From Ornithobacterium rhinotracheale (GTDB lineage Bacteria > Bacteroidota > Bacteroidia > Flavobacteriales > Weeksellaceae): 64,000 nt of DNA. The notes under the pieces are model-generated. The model worked only from the letters and a program-made list of their open reading frames with translations. It made no database searches and was not told the DNA's origin. Of the stretch, positions 41,633-50,346 are shown one piece after another (positions within the stretch are counted from its first letter, which is position 1; each line of letters starts with the position of its first letter). Position numbers and translations under genes: made by a program. The stretch spans positions 186,001 to 250,000 of the forward strand of contig NZ_CP035107.1 of NCBI RefSeq assembly GCF_004088395.1, given 5' to 3'.

Positions 41633-41672
41633 AATCAAGGCTCTTTTTTCCTCGGAAAAAAGAGCCTTGATT
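41633..41672 (+). terminator. 19-bp hairpin after aspA
   Basis: A perfectly paired stem (about 18-19 bp, tip CTCG) includes AAGGCTC/GAGCCTT. The T run lies inside the ascending arm and the matching A run in the descending arm, so there is no outside U tract. Probably a terminator, but atypical. Confidence 0.6.
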
Positions 41673-41758
41673 GTTAAATAAATTAGCAAAAGCTTTAAAA
41701 ATACAAAAGAACTCCATTTTTTCGTAAAATTCTTTATAAATTCGTGGCAAAATTGAAT

Positions 41759-42415
41759 ATGAAATATATGAGAATATACGCCCTTTTTGCAATTCTATTT
41801 ATTTGGAGCTGTGATAATAAAAAAGAAACCTCGCCAAGCGAAATGCCTACTCCGCCCACTGAAGCGGAAAAACCCGTGGAGGAGATTGAAGCCAATAAGC
41901 CAAATGAATTTAATGCTTGGGTGGATTATTACAAAAGATTGCAGAGCGATTTCTCTGTGGAAAAGTTTAAAAAAGATGCAAGTTTTGATGTTATTCGTAG
42001 CGAAAGTAGCGTAAAACCCTTGTGGGACAAGGACTTTGACCCGCTGTATAAGGATTATTTGATTTACAATTCAGATTCCACGCAGTACATCGATATTGAT
42101 AGCTATAAATGGGGATTAGAAAAGGATAAGAAGCTGCAAATCAATGCAGATCAAGAGGTTGTGCTGGTGAATATTCCAGAGAAAAAAGTACAAAGAATTT
42201 TATTCTATGGGCCAGCCTATTGGGTGGAAGCGGCTTATTTTAAAAATGATTCCACTGTGGTTCTGCTTGAAAATTCTGAAGAGAATATTCCTGCTTATCA
42301 GGAAATTAACTTAAATAAAAATACCACAGATTATTACCTATACTCGGAGCCTCTCAAGAAGTCCTCAGAATATTTGAAAAAGAGAATTTTAAGTATTTAT
42401 AATAAAGAACTTTAA
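41759..42415 (+). CDS. Lipoprotein of unknown function
   Basis: About 218 residues. The start MKYMRIYALFAILFIWSC gives a short lipoprotein signal with Cys18 as lipidation site, followed by an acidic, proline-rich linker (NKKETSPSEMPTPPTEAEKP). The globular part contains aromatic-rich stretches (YKDYLIYNSDSTQYIDID, FYGPAYWVEAAYFKNDST). I recognise no domain. An in-frame GTG at 41744 would put five residues in front and is less likely. It is followed 16 bases later by alr, so the two may be cotranscribed. Confidence 0.78.
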   Translation: MKYMRIYALFAILFIWSCDNKKETSPSEMPTPPTEAEKPVEEIEANKPNEFNAWVDYYKRLQSDFSVEKFKKDASFDVIRSESSVKPLWDKDFDPLYKDYLIYNSDSTQYIDIDSYKWGLEKDKKLQINADQEVVLVNIPEKKVQRILFYGPAYWVEAAYFKNDSTVVLLENSEENIPAYQEINLNKNTTDYYLYSEPLKKSSEYLKKRILSIYNKEL

Positions 42416-42431
42416 TCCAAAATCACTGTAA

Positions 42432-43535
42432 ATGCTTTACAGCAGACACGCCATTCTGGAAATAGACCTCCCCGCGCTTAAAAGCAATGTGGCCTATGCC
42501 AAGCGGAAAATGAACCCCACAACTAAGCTAATCGCAATGGTTAAAGCCAATGCCTATGGGCTTGGTGCAGTGGAAATCTCCAAAGCACTGAACGACCAAG
42601 CAGATTACCTCGCCGTAGCCTTTGCTAAGGAGGCCGCAGACCTGCGAAATGCGGAAATACAAAAGCCCATTATGGTGCTTAATACAGACCAAATTGCCTG
42701 CGAGCAGATAATAGATTTGCAGGCAGAGCCATCGATTTTTAATTTTAGGATTTTAAATCTCTTTACTGAAAAATTAATTGATAAGGAAATTCAGCAAGCC
42801 TATCCCATTCATTTAAAGCTAAATACAGGAATGAATCGTTTGGGTTTTGGTGAGGCTGATTTGCACGAATTAATAGCGCAATTGGCTGATAATCCATATG
42901 TAAAGGTGGCTTCCATCTTTTCGCACTTTGCTGTGAGCGATGAGCCAGATGGCAAGGCTTTTACAGCAGAGCAGTATGAGCGCTTTAATACTTATTATGA
43001 GCGTATTGCATTTAATTTAGGCTATCGCCCGTTGCGGCATATAGCAAACTCTGCCGCAATATTTCGTTTCCCTGAATTTCAATTAGATATGGAGCGTTTA
43101 GGCATAGGAATGTATGGGATTGCGGCTCAGGAGCAAGACCGTGATAATCTTGAAATTGCAGTGCGGTTAAAATCATATATTTCCCAGATTAGAACCATAA
43201 AGGAAGGCGAAACGATAAGCTACGGCAGAAGATTTAAAGCTCCACAAGATATGAAAATAGCTGTAATTTCTCTGGGCTATGCCGATGGGGTGCATAGAAG
43301 CCTTAGCCAAAGGGGCTTTGTGTGCATACACGGGCAGAAGGCGCCCATTACAGGGACTATCTGTATGGATATGTTTATGGTAGATGTGAGTCAAATTGAT
43401 TGCCAAGAGGGTGATGAGGTGGTGATTTTTGGAGAAAATCCAAGCATTTATGAAGTAGCGGAAGCTGCGGGAACAATTCCGTATGAAATTATAACCTCGG
43501 TGGCACCTCGTGTGGAGCGTGTTTATCTAGGGTAA
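42432..43535 (+). CDS. alr: Alanine racemase
   Basis: A 367-residue fold-type III PLP enzyme making D-alanine for peptidoglycan. The PLP lysine is Lys38 in MVKANAYGLG. HLKLNTGMNRLGF and the C-terminal GYADGVHR and GTICMDMFMVDVS motifs hold the remaining active-site residues. Length and order are typical for Alr. Confidence 0.96.
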   Translation: MLYSRHAILEIDLPALKSNVAYAKRKMNPTTKLIAMVKANAYGLGAVEISKALNDQADYLAVAFAKEAADLRNAEIQKPIMVLNTDQIACEQIIDLQAEPSIFNFRILNLFTEKLIDKEIQQAYPIHLKLNTGMNRLGFGEADLHELIAQLADNPYVKVASIFSHFAVSDEPDGKAFTAEQYERFNTYYERIAFNLGYRPLRHIANSAAIFRFPEFQLDMERLGIGMYGIAAQEQDRDNLEIAVRLKSYISQIRTIKEGETISYGRRFKAPQDMKIAVISLGYADGVHRSLSQRGFVCIHGQKAPITGTICMDMFMVDVSQIDCQEGDEVVIFGENPSIYEVAEAAGTIPYEIITSVAPRVERVYLG

Positions 43536-43564
43536 AGAAGCCAAAAATAAATTCTTATAAAAAG

Positions 43565-43598
43565 AAAAACCGTGCAAAATTTTCGCACGGTTTTTTTT
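43565..43598. terminator. Shared terminator, alr / sucC
   Basis: AAAAACCGTGC pairs with GCACGGTTTTT, followed by eight T on the plus strand; it lies between convergent genes. Confidence 0.85.
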
Positions 43599-43620
43599 AC
43601 ATACTATGATTAAAAAATAC

Positions 43621-44814
43621 TTAGTCAATAACTTCGCTCACCTTGTCGGCAACATCTTGCAATGTTACAGCGGAGAATACTTGAAGGCCGCTCTCATCAA
43701 TCATTTTTTTAGCCTCTTCGGCATTGGTGCCTTGTAGCCTTACGATGATGGGCACGGTGATGCTATCGCCCATATTTTGATAAGCCTCGATGATGCCCTG
43801 CGCTACGCGGTCGCACCGAACAATTCCGCCAAAGATATTGACTAGGATTGCGCGCACATTTTCATCTTTCAGAATAATGCGGAAGGCTTTTTCCACACGC
43901 TCAGCATCGGCAGTGCCTCCTACATCAAGGAAGTTGGCGGGGTTTCCGCCAGAGAGCTTAATAATGTCCATAGTGGCCATAGCAAGCCCCGCACCGTTTA
44001 CCATACAGCCCACATTTCCATCAAGTTTTACAAAGTTTAGCCCTGCTTCGCCAGCCTCTACCTCTGTGGGGTCTTCTTCGCGAATATCGCGTAATTCGGC
44101 TAAATCTTTATGCCTGAAAAGTGCGTTGTTATCTATTGATACTTTGCAGTCTACGGCTAAAATTTGATTGTCTGAAGTCTTTAAAACGGGATTGATTTCA
44201 AACATTGAGGCATCGGATTTAATATAAGCCTCATACAATGCAAATACGAATTTTACCATATCCTTAAAGGCCTCGCCCTCTAAGCCTAGGTTAAATGCAA
44301 TGCGATTGGCTTGAAATGGGCGCAGCCCCACGGCGGGGTCGATGGTTTCTTTAAAGATTTTGTCTGGCATTTTCTCGGCGACTTCCTCTATATCCATACC
44401 GCCCTCTGGGGAATACATAATCATATTTTCGCCTGTTTCGCGGTTTAGTAGTACAGACATATAGTACTCCGCAGTGGGGCTTTCGCCTGGGTAGTAAACA
44501 TCTTCGGAAATCAATACTTGGTTCACCAATTTGCCCTCGGCAGAGGTTTGGGGCGTTACGAGGCGCATACCTAAAATATTTGCGGAAATTTCTTTTACCT
44601 CTTCTAGCGATTTGGCCAGTTTCACGCCCCCAGCTTTTCCACGCCCGCCAGCGTGTACCTGCGCTTTGATTACATACCACTGAGTGCCCGTAGAGTCGGT
44701 AAGGCGTTCTGCCATTTTCACGGCCTCTTCTGGCGTGGAGGCTACATTGCCCCGCTGGATTTTTACGCCGTATTTACTTAAAAGCTCTTTGCCTTGATAT
44801 TCGTGAAGGTTCAT
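43621..44814 (-). CDS. sucC: Succinate--CoA ligase (ADP-forming), beta subunit
   Basis: 397 residues: an ATP-grasp domain (MNLHEYQGKELLSKYGV start, KAQVHAGGRGKAGGVK nucleotide loop) and a C-terminal CoA-ligase domain with the phosphohistidine-helix contact GCMVNGAGLAMATMD and NFLDVGGTA. It forms succinyl-CoA ligase with SucD, which is not in this window, so the two subunits are not adjacent here. TCA-cycle enzyme, cytoplasmic. Confidence 0.97.
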   Translation of the reverse strand: MNLHEYQGKELLSKYGVKIQRGNVASTPEEAVKMAERLTDSTGTQWYVIKAQVHAGGRGKAGGVKLAKSLEEVKEISANILGMRLVTPQTSAEGKLVNQVLISEDVYYPGESPTAEYYMSVLLNRETGENMIMYSPEGGMDIEEVAEKMPDKIFKETIDPAVGLRPFQANRIAFNLGLEGEAFKDMVKFVFALYEAYIKSDASMFEINPVLKTSDNQILAVDCKVSIDNNALFRHKDLAELRDIREEDPTEVEAGEAGLNFVKLDGNVGCMVNGAGLAMATMDIIKLSGGNPANFLDVGGTADAERVEKAFRIILKDENVRAILVNIFGGIVRCDRVAQGIIEAYQNMGDSITVPIIVRLQGTNAEEAKKMIDESGLQVFSAVTLQDVADKVSEVID

Positions 44815-44837
44815 TATGTTTTATTTTTTGATTTCTA

Positions 44838-44845
44838 CAAATATA
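44838..44845 (-). promoter_or_regulatory. sucC promoter -7 box
   Basis: The minus strand reads TATATTTG, 23 bases before the sucC ATG. Confidence 0.65.
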
Positions 44846-44949
44846 AAAAATATAGATTATTTTCTATTAAGTATTTTTGAAAATTCAAAAAGAGTGATTA
44901 ATTTTTTTAATTCTGAAAAAGGAAATACAATTTTATAGATCATGCTATT

Positions 44950-45081
44950 TTAGTTTTTGTTATCCTCGGTTCCATCATCTAGGAATTCATCTTTGTTACT
45001 TTCTTTTGGGGTGAGAGTTTGATCGGCAAAATAAGCCACGACAGCCTTCACAATGACTACTATTCTAAATACTTGTGCCAT
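44950..45081 (-). CDS. Possible small protein, 43 residues
   Basis: The frame starts MAQVFRIVVIVKAVVAYFAD and ends with an acidic tail (NKDEFLDDGTEDNKN). A hydrophobic first half and charged tail look protein-like, but the upstream bases hold pieces of other frames (see the neighbouring entry), so it could be the end of a decayed gene rather than a real small gene. No family recognised. Confidence 0.35.
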   Translation of the reverse strand: MAQVFRIVVIVKAVVAYFADQTLTPKESNKDEFLDDGTEDNKN

Positions 45082-45084
45082 AAA

Positions 45085-45240
45085 CTCACTTTGAAAAGTA
45101 GTTTGTCATGGCTTGGAAAGTTGTTCTTTTTCAATACCTCCGGCATGGTTTTTTGGGGGGCATAAATTTTTGGAAGTGCTTAGCCCAATAAGCTGAGGCG
45201 GTTCCATCTCTAGGAGTGGGGTAAAAATAAGCTTTTCATG
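45085..45240 (-). pseudogene. Possible decayed coding sequence
   Basis: Read on the minus strand, one frame gives YFYPTPRDGTASAYWAKHF followed by QKFMPPKK and then a stop. A shifted frame right after the adjacent C6/A6 runs (45150-45160) gives MPEVLKKNNFPSHDKLLFKV and WHKYLE before a stop. Both pieces have protein-like composition, suggesting one gene broken by frameshifts. I cannot name the ancestor. Together with the 43-residue frame this is all I see in the 521 bases from 44815 to 45335. Confidence 0.35.
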
Positions 45241-45301
45241 TGTTGTGATTCTATGTTGTTAAATATCGGATTGATTTGTGTATGAATTTTCTAATATGAA
45301 A

Positions 45302-45328
45302 AAAGCTGCGTTCATTGAACGCAGCTTT
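45302..45328 (-). terminator. Terminator of the endonuclease I gene
   Basis: AAAGCTGCGTTC pairs with GAACGCAGCTTT around a three-base loop, with an A run on the plus strand that is a T run in the minus direction, 8 bases past the stop. Confidence 0.8.
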
Positions 45329-45335
45329 CACATTT

Positions 45336-46688
45336 TTAAAGGACTAATATTTTTTCTTGTTGAGCAGGTGTCTTAAGAATATAAATACCTTTTGTTAAGT
45401 TTGAAATATCTATTGTATATCCCACTCCTCTTTCGTGTATAAATGGATTGACGATATTTTTCTGTAATCTTCCTTGCAAATCATAGATTTTTATCCATTT
45501 TATATTTTGCAAGTTTTTACCATCAACATTCAATTTGCCATCGGTTACAGGATTTGGGTAGAACACGAGATCTTTGTTGTTTTTTGGCGAGTTTGTAATA
45601 TCTGATCCTCCCGTTGGTGTAGTGAAATCAAATGTTTGGCTTTCGCCCACCGTTTCTCCGTTTGGTTTTTTGGCTACAACTTTGAAAATATATGAGGTTT
45701 CTGGCTGCAATTTTGTAATGAGAACCGTGTTGGTAAAGGTTTTTTGCTTAAAGGTTTCGCCCATAAATACCTCGTAGTAGCCAATGCTTTTGAAATTTTC
45801 TGGCAAGTCCCAAGTTAATGTAAAATTACTAGGGTTTACATTGCTTGCGCGCAAATTTTTAATGCTGGTATTGCTGGTGGGCTTACTGGGCTGATTGCTA
45901 CTGGTGTTCCAAGTATCTGGCGCAGCGGTTCCACCCCAAATGCGTGTTGCCAAATTGGGATTATCTATAAACGGATTACGGTTTCCTTGCACCTTAGCCA
46001 CCTCGTTATTGCGTTGCTTTTCAAAGTCGGAAACGGGGTCTTCGATATTCCATTTCAGGAAAATATCTGGGAAATCTGGCGAAATAGTATAAGGATTCAT
46101 TCCCACGCGTGTGGGGTTGCATTGTTCTCCATAGCGCACGGCCATATACATCATCATACGCGCCACATCGCCCTTCCATTCATCGCCTGGGAACCAGCCT
46201 CCGCGGTTTGTTTTATAAGCCTTAGCGCCGCGCCCATCATCAAATTTTAGGCTTCCTCTCTCGGCATTAAGTTTTACATCGGCGGGTCTTAAATGGTGCG
46301 CATCTGCCCCTGGGCCAGAGGTGCCTAGATTAGGAGAGCCTAAGGATTTGGCAAAGACATGTTCTTTGTTCCATTCACCGTTGCCTCCGCCTGCTTTATT
46401 TTTACTTCTGCTTCGGGCGTATTTGTCATCGCCGTTCTCGCTTCCGTAAATGAGCAAAACATTGCTGGGATTGCTGGGGGCTACATCGCTTACTTTTAGC
46501 ACAGCATTTACTTCGCTGTAGTTTAGGGTTTTCTTATGAGTTCGCGTGATTAATTGGCTAAGCTCCTGTTTTAAGGCATTGCCAGTTTTGGTTAAATCCA
46601 AGTTTTGGTAATAACTAGGCACTTGCGCCCAAGTGCAAATGCTGGTAAATAGTAGGAGTAAAAACTTTTGATATCTCATTATTTTCAT
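45336..46688 (-). CDS. Secreted endonuclease I with FN3 and T9SS sorting domain
   Basis: 450 residues. A signal peptide (about 1-21; the start may be Met1 or Met4) is followed by an endonuclease I/EndA-NucM His-Me-finger domain: WNKEHVFAKSLG holds the catalytic His, and GADAHHLRPADVKLNAERGSLKF-type residues complete the metal site. A fibronectin type III domain (about 270-355, with LRASNVNPSNFTLTWDLP) follows. The last 75 residues form a type A sorting domain (FYPNPVTDGKLNV ... GIYILK) for secretion and surface attachment by the type IX system. Likely role: digestion of extracellular DNA for nucleotides or escape from DNA traps (inference). Confidence 0.92.
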   Translation of the reverse strand: MKIMRYQKFLLLLFTSICTWAQVPSYYQNLDLTKTGNALKQELSQLITRTHKKTLNYSEVNAVLKVSDVAPSNPSNVLLIYGSENGDDKYARSRSKNKAGGGNGEWNKEHVFAKSLGSPNLGTSGPGADAHHLRPADVKLNAERGSLKFDDGRGAKAYKTNRGGWFPGDEWKGDVARMMMYMAVRYGEQCNPTRVGMNPYTISPDFPDIFLKWNIEDPVSDFEKQRNNEVAKVQGNRNPFIDNPNLATRIWGGTAAPDTWNTSSNQPSKPTSNTSIKNLRASNVNPSNFTLTWDLPENFKSIGYYEVFMGETFKQKTFTNTVLITKLQPETSYIFKVVAKKPNGETVGESQTFDFTTPTGGSDITNSPKNNKDLVFYPNPVTDGKLNVDGKNLQNIKWIKIYDLQGRLQKNIVNPFIHERGVGYTIDISNLTKGIYILKTPAQQEKILVL

Positions 46689-46701
46689 TTTTTTCTTAAA
46701 C

Positions 46702-47901
46702 TTATTGAATTACGCCAGAGCCTAAAAGCTCCTCTCCGCGGTACCAAGCTACAAATTGCCCTGGGGTGATGGCCGAGGGGGCTTTTTCAAAGAGGACATA
46801 AATTCCGCTCTCAAAACAGAATAATTCCGCTTTTATTAATTTTTGGCGATAGCGAATTCTGGCTTCTACTTGCATGGTTTCGTTTAGTTTTAAGGCTAAA
46901 TCTTCTCGAATCCAGTGTACATCTTCCTTTGGTACAAACAAGGCTTGCTTGTAAAGCCCAGGGTGATTATTCCCTTCGCCCACGAAGAGTATGTTTTGCG
47001 CTACATCAGTGCCGATGACAAAGAGGGGATCCTTTTTTCCGCCTACGCCAATGCCGCGCCGCTGCCCGATGGTAAAGTAGTGCGCGCCCTCGTGCTCGCC
47101 TACCAAAATCCCGTCGAATAGCGAGTAATCAAATTTTCTGGAAAGCCATTTTAATTCCTCTTCTTTGGTTGTAAAAGTGGGCATTTCCGCGCTGTAATTT
47201 GGGTAATCTGCAGGAATTTCCACGATTTGTCCTTTTTTAGGTTTTAATTGCTGTTGCAAAAAATCGGGCAAGCGTACTTTCCCAATGAAACACAGCCCCT
47301 GCGAATCCTTTTTATCGGCCGTTACCAATTCTTGCTCACGCGCAATTCTGCGCACTTCGGGTTTTTCTAAATGTCCGATGGGGAACAGTGCCTTTGATAA
47401 TTGATATTGATTGAGCTGACATAAAAAATACGACTGATCTTTGTTTTTGTCGGCACCTGCCAAAAGTTTATAAACTTCTTTGCCGTCTATGATTTCGGAA
47501 GATTTTTGACAATAATGTCCCGTTGCCACATAATCAGCACCAAGTTTTAAAGCAGTTTCAAGGAAAATATCAAATTTGATTTCGCGGTTGCAGAGCACAT
47601 CGGGATTGGGTGTGCGCCCTTGCTCATACTCGCGGAACATATAATCTACAATGCGTTCTTTGTAAGTTTCGCTTAAATCTATGGTTTGAAACGGAATGCC
47701 CAATTTCTCCGCAATCAACAGCGCATCTGCGCTATCTTCCACCCAAGGGCATTCGTCTTCGAGCGTAACCGATGCGTCGTTCCAATTGCGCATAAAAAGC
47801 CCAATCACTTGGTAGCCCTGCTCTTTTAGCAAATAGGCTGCCACGCTACTATCTACACCGCCCGAAAGCCCAATTACTACTTTTATTTCTGAATTTTGCA
47901 T
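46702..47901 (-). CDS. mnmA: tRNA-specific 2-thiouridylase MnmA
   Basis: A 399-residue PP-loop ATPase that thiolates the wobble uridine of tRNA-Lys, -Glu and -Gln. The PP-loop is GLSGGVDSS (11-19). The catalytic Cys pair is Cys104 ([12 protein letters not shown]) and Cys204 ([10 protein letters not shown]). The frame could begin at a GTG two codons earlier, but that GTG touches the -7 box TAACTTTG; the ATG at 47901 is the start, five bases after the box. It lies 13 bases upstream of the endonuclease I gene, so the two may share a transcript. Confidence 0.95.
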   Translation of the reverse strand: MQNSEIKVVIGLSGGVDSSVAAYLLKEQGYQVIGLFMRNWNDASVTLEDECPWVEDSADALLIAEKLGIPFQTIDLSETYKERIVDYMFREYEQGRTPNPDVLCNREIKFDIFLETALKLGADYVATGHYCQKSSEIIDGKEVYKLLAGADKNKDQSYFLCQLNQYQLSKALFPIGHLEKPEVRRIAREQELVTADKKDSQGLCFIGKVRLPDFLQQQLKPKKGQIVEIPADYPNYSAEMPTFTTKEEELKWLSRKFDYSLFDGILVGEHEGAHYFTIGQRRGIGVGGKKDPLFVIGTDVAQNILFVGEGNNHPGLYKQALFVPKEDVHWIREDLALKLNETMQVEARIRYRQKLIKAELFCFESGIYVLFEKAPSAITPGQFVAWYRGEELLGSGVIQ

Positions 47902-47906
47902 TGCCA

Positions 47907-47914
47907 CAAAGTTA
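47907..47914 (-). promoter_or_regulatory. mnmA promoter -7 box, 5 bases from the start codon
   Basis: The minus strand reads TAACTTTG-TGGCA-ATG, predicting a leaderless or nearly leaderless transcript. The rest of 47915-48120 shows no gene. Confidence 0.6.
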
Positions 47915-48124
47915 CAATTCTTTTTTTTGAGAAAAAAGTGCGTTTGGAATAAGAAAACATTTATTTAACGATGAAGATTGTTGTGTGTGATATTTAGTGA
48001 TGAATTGAGGTGTCTTGGAGCAGATTTTTAACATGTGCCTAAGTGTTGCTAACCTTCAATTTTGTAAAAGCTAAAAATATGGATTTTGGCATATTTTAGC
48101 TTAAATCATATAGTTTTAAACAAT

Positions 48125-48156
48125 AAAAAAGGCAGAAAATCAATTTTTCTGCCTTT
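48125..48156 (-). terminator. Terminator of gyrB
   Basis: AAAGGCAGAAAA pairs with TTTTCTGCCTTT over 12 bp, followed on the minus strand by TTT and ATTG. Confidence 0.8.
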
Positions 48157-48183
48157 GGTGTAATTAAACATAAAAAAATATGA

Positions 48184-50132
48184 CTACGCATCAATATTTG
48201 CGTAAACTGCATTTTTCTCGATAAACTCACGGCGAGGTGGTACATCGTCGCCCATAAGCATAGAGAAAATTCTGTCTGCCTCGGATGCATTTTCGATGTT
48301 TACTTGACGGAGCTTTCTGTTCTCTGGATTCATGGTAGTGTCCCAAAGCTGCTCGGCATTCATCTCACCCAAACCTTTGTATCGCTGAACGCTGATACCT
48401 CGACCTGTTCCATCTGGAGACATTTGGCGTTGAATTTCTTCGCGCTCTTTGTCGCCCCAAGCGTAAATTTCTTGTTTTCCTTTCTTTAATAAATAAAGTG
48501 GTGGCGTAGCGATATAGATGTTTCCGTTCTCGATAAGCTCTTTCATATAGCGGAAGAAGAAAGTAAGAATCAAAGTGGCAATGTGGCTACCATCGACATC
48601 GGCATCGGTCATAATCACAATTTTGTGATAACGCAATTTCTCGGTATTCAGTGCCTTGGCATCTTCTTCGGTGCCTATGGTAACGCCTAGCGCAGTGAAT
48701 ATGTTTTTGATTTCTTCGTTCTCAAAAACTTTGTGCTGCATAGCTTTTTCCACATTAAGGATTTTACCCCTGAGCGGCAAAATGGCTTGAAAATGGCGGT
48801 CTCGCCCCTGTTTTGCGGTTCCTCCTGCGGAATCTCCCTCCACAAGGAATATTTCAGAGATGAATGGGTCTTTTGAGGAGCAATCTGCAAGTTTCCCTGG
48901 GAGGCCACTGCCGCCCATAGGGCTTTTGCGTTGCACCATTTCTCTTGCTTTTTTAGCGGCTTGGCGCGCTTTGGCAGCGAGTACCACTTTGTCTATAATG
49001 ATTTGCGCCTCGCTGGGGTTTTCTTCGAGGTAATTGGTAAGCATTTCGCTCACAATTTTGTCTACGGCGCCGCTTACTTCGGAGTTTCCTAATTTAGTTT
49101 TGGTCTGCCCTTCGAATTGTGGTTCCATTACTTTTACGGAGACTACGGCAGTGAGCCCTTCTCTAAAATCGTCGCCAGTGATTGAGATTTTGTCTCTTTC
49201 TTTGGCTGGCATTTTCTCATCGGCATATTTTTTCAGCGTGCGCGTTAATGCTCGGCGGAATCCTGTGAGGTGTGTCCCCCCTCGTGGGTGTTAATATTGT
49301 TTACATAAGAGTGCAAATTTTCATTGAACGAGGTGTTGTAGCGCATTGCTACCTCCACGGGGATATCATCTATTTCGCCCTCCATAAAGATTACTTTTTG
49401 CATTAGTGGCTCGCGGTTTTCATCAATGAATTCCACAAATTCCTTTAAGCCTCCATCTGAGTGAAAGAGCATAGTGAGGTAGTTACCATTTTCATCAGTT
49501 ACGCGCTCATCTGTGAGTGTGATGCTGATGCCTTTGTTTAAGAAAGAAAGCTCTCTTAATCGTGCGGCGAGTGTTTCAAAGCTGTATTCCGTTTGGGTAA
49601 AGATGGTATCATCTGGCAGGAAGGTAACGGTGGTACCAGTTCTATCAGTCTCCCCAATTTCGTGTACCTCGTTTAGAGCCTTGCCTCGGGCGTATTCTTG
49701 CTCATAGATTTTTCCGTTTCGGTATACGGTGGCAGTTAATTTATTAGAAAGTGCATTCACACAGGAAACTCCCACCCCGTGCAATCCTCCAGAGACTTTA
49801 TAGGAATCTTTATCAAATTTCCCCCCAGCTCCGATTTTGGTCATCACCACTTCCAGCGCTGATTTGCCTTCTTTTTTATGAAAATCCACGGGAATTCCAC
49901 GCCCATCATCTTTTACAGTAATGGAGTCATCTTTATGAATGATTACATCAATCATGCTACAATAGCCAGCCAGTGCTTCATCTATGGAGTTATCCACCAC
50001 TTCATACACTAGGTGGTGCAATCCGCGTTTTCCTACATCTCCGATGTACATAGAGGGGCGCAATCGCACATGCTCCATGCCTTCTAATGACTGAATACTA
50101 TCGGCGGTATATTGTTTTTGATTTTCGCTCAT
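48184..50132 (-). CDS. gyrB: DNA gyrase subunit B, interrupted by a one-base frameshift
   Basis: Type II topoisomerase B subunit, with GyrA introducing negative supercoils. The first frame (50132 to 49245) holds the ATPase part: [24 protein letters not shown] and the GHKL loop [15 protein letters not shown]. It breaks after NTHEGG and ends in nine foreign residues. The second frame continues the protein through [20 protein letters not shown] to the TOPRIM domain ([19 protein letters not shown]) and the end. The break is at six C at 49276-49281; a seventh restores [21 protein letters not shown] and a 649-residue protein of normal length. Because gyrB is essential, a homopolymer sequencing error is likelier than a real mutation. 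Confidence 0.93.
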
Positions 50133-50161
50133 TGTTTAATCTTTCTGTGGTTGTTAATTAA

Positions 50162-50169
50162 CAAAGGTA
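50162..50169 (-). promoter_or_regulatory. gyrB promoter -7 box
   Basis: The minus strand reads TACCTTTG, 29 bases before the gyrB ATG. Confidence 0.65.
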
Positions 50170-50285
50170 CGAAAAAATATCATTTTGTCCTATAAAATTC
50201 AGGGACTTAATTGATAAAGTTTTATTAAAGGTACAGTTAGCTTTTTAAAAGTTTAAAAAGTCCTTAGTCCTGATTTATAATAATG

Positions 50286-50318
50286 AAAAAAAGAGGGAGA
50301 CTTTCCTGAGCCTCCCTC
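50286..50318 (-). terminator. Terminator of the nagB fusion gene
   Basis: GAGGGAG/CTCCCTC stem; on the minus strand it is followed by seven T. It lies 28 bases past the stop. Confidence 0.75.
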
Positions 50319-50346
50319 CAATTATAGTTTAAAAGTAAAAAATCAC

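Noticed and set aside
48096-48290. A 64-codon minus-strand frame over the end of gyrB
   Set aside because: It overlaps the gyrB 3' end and its terminator in another frame; a shadow of the real gene.
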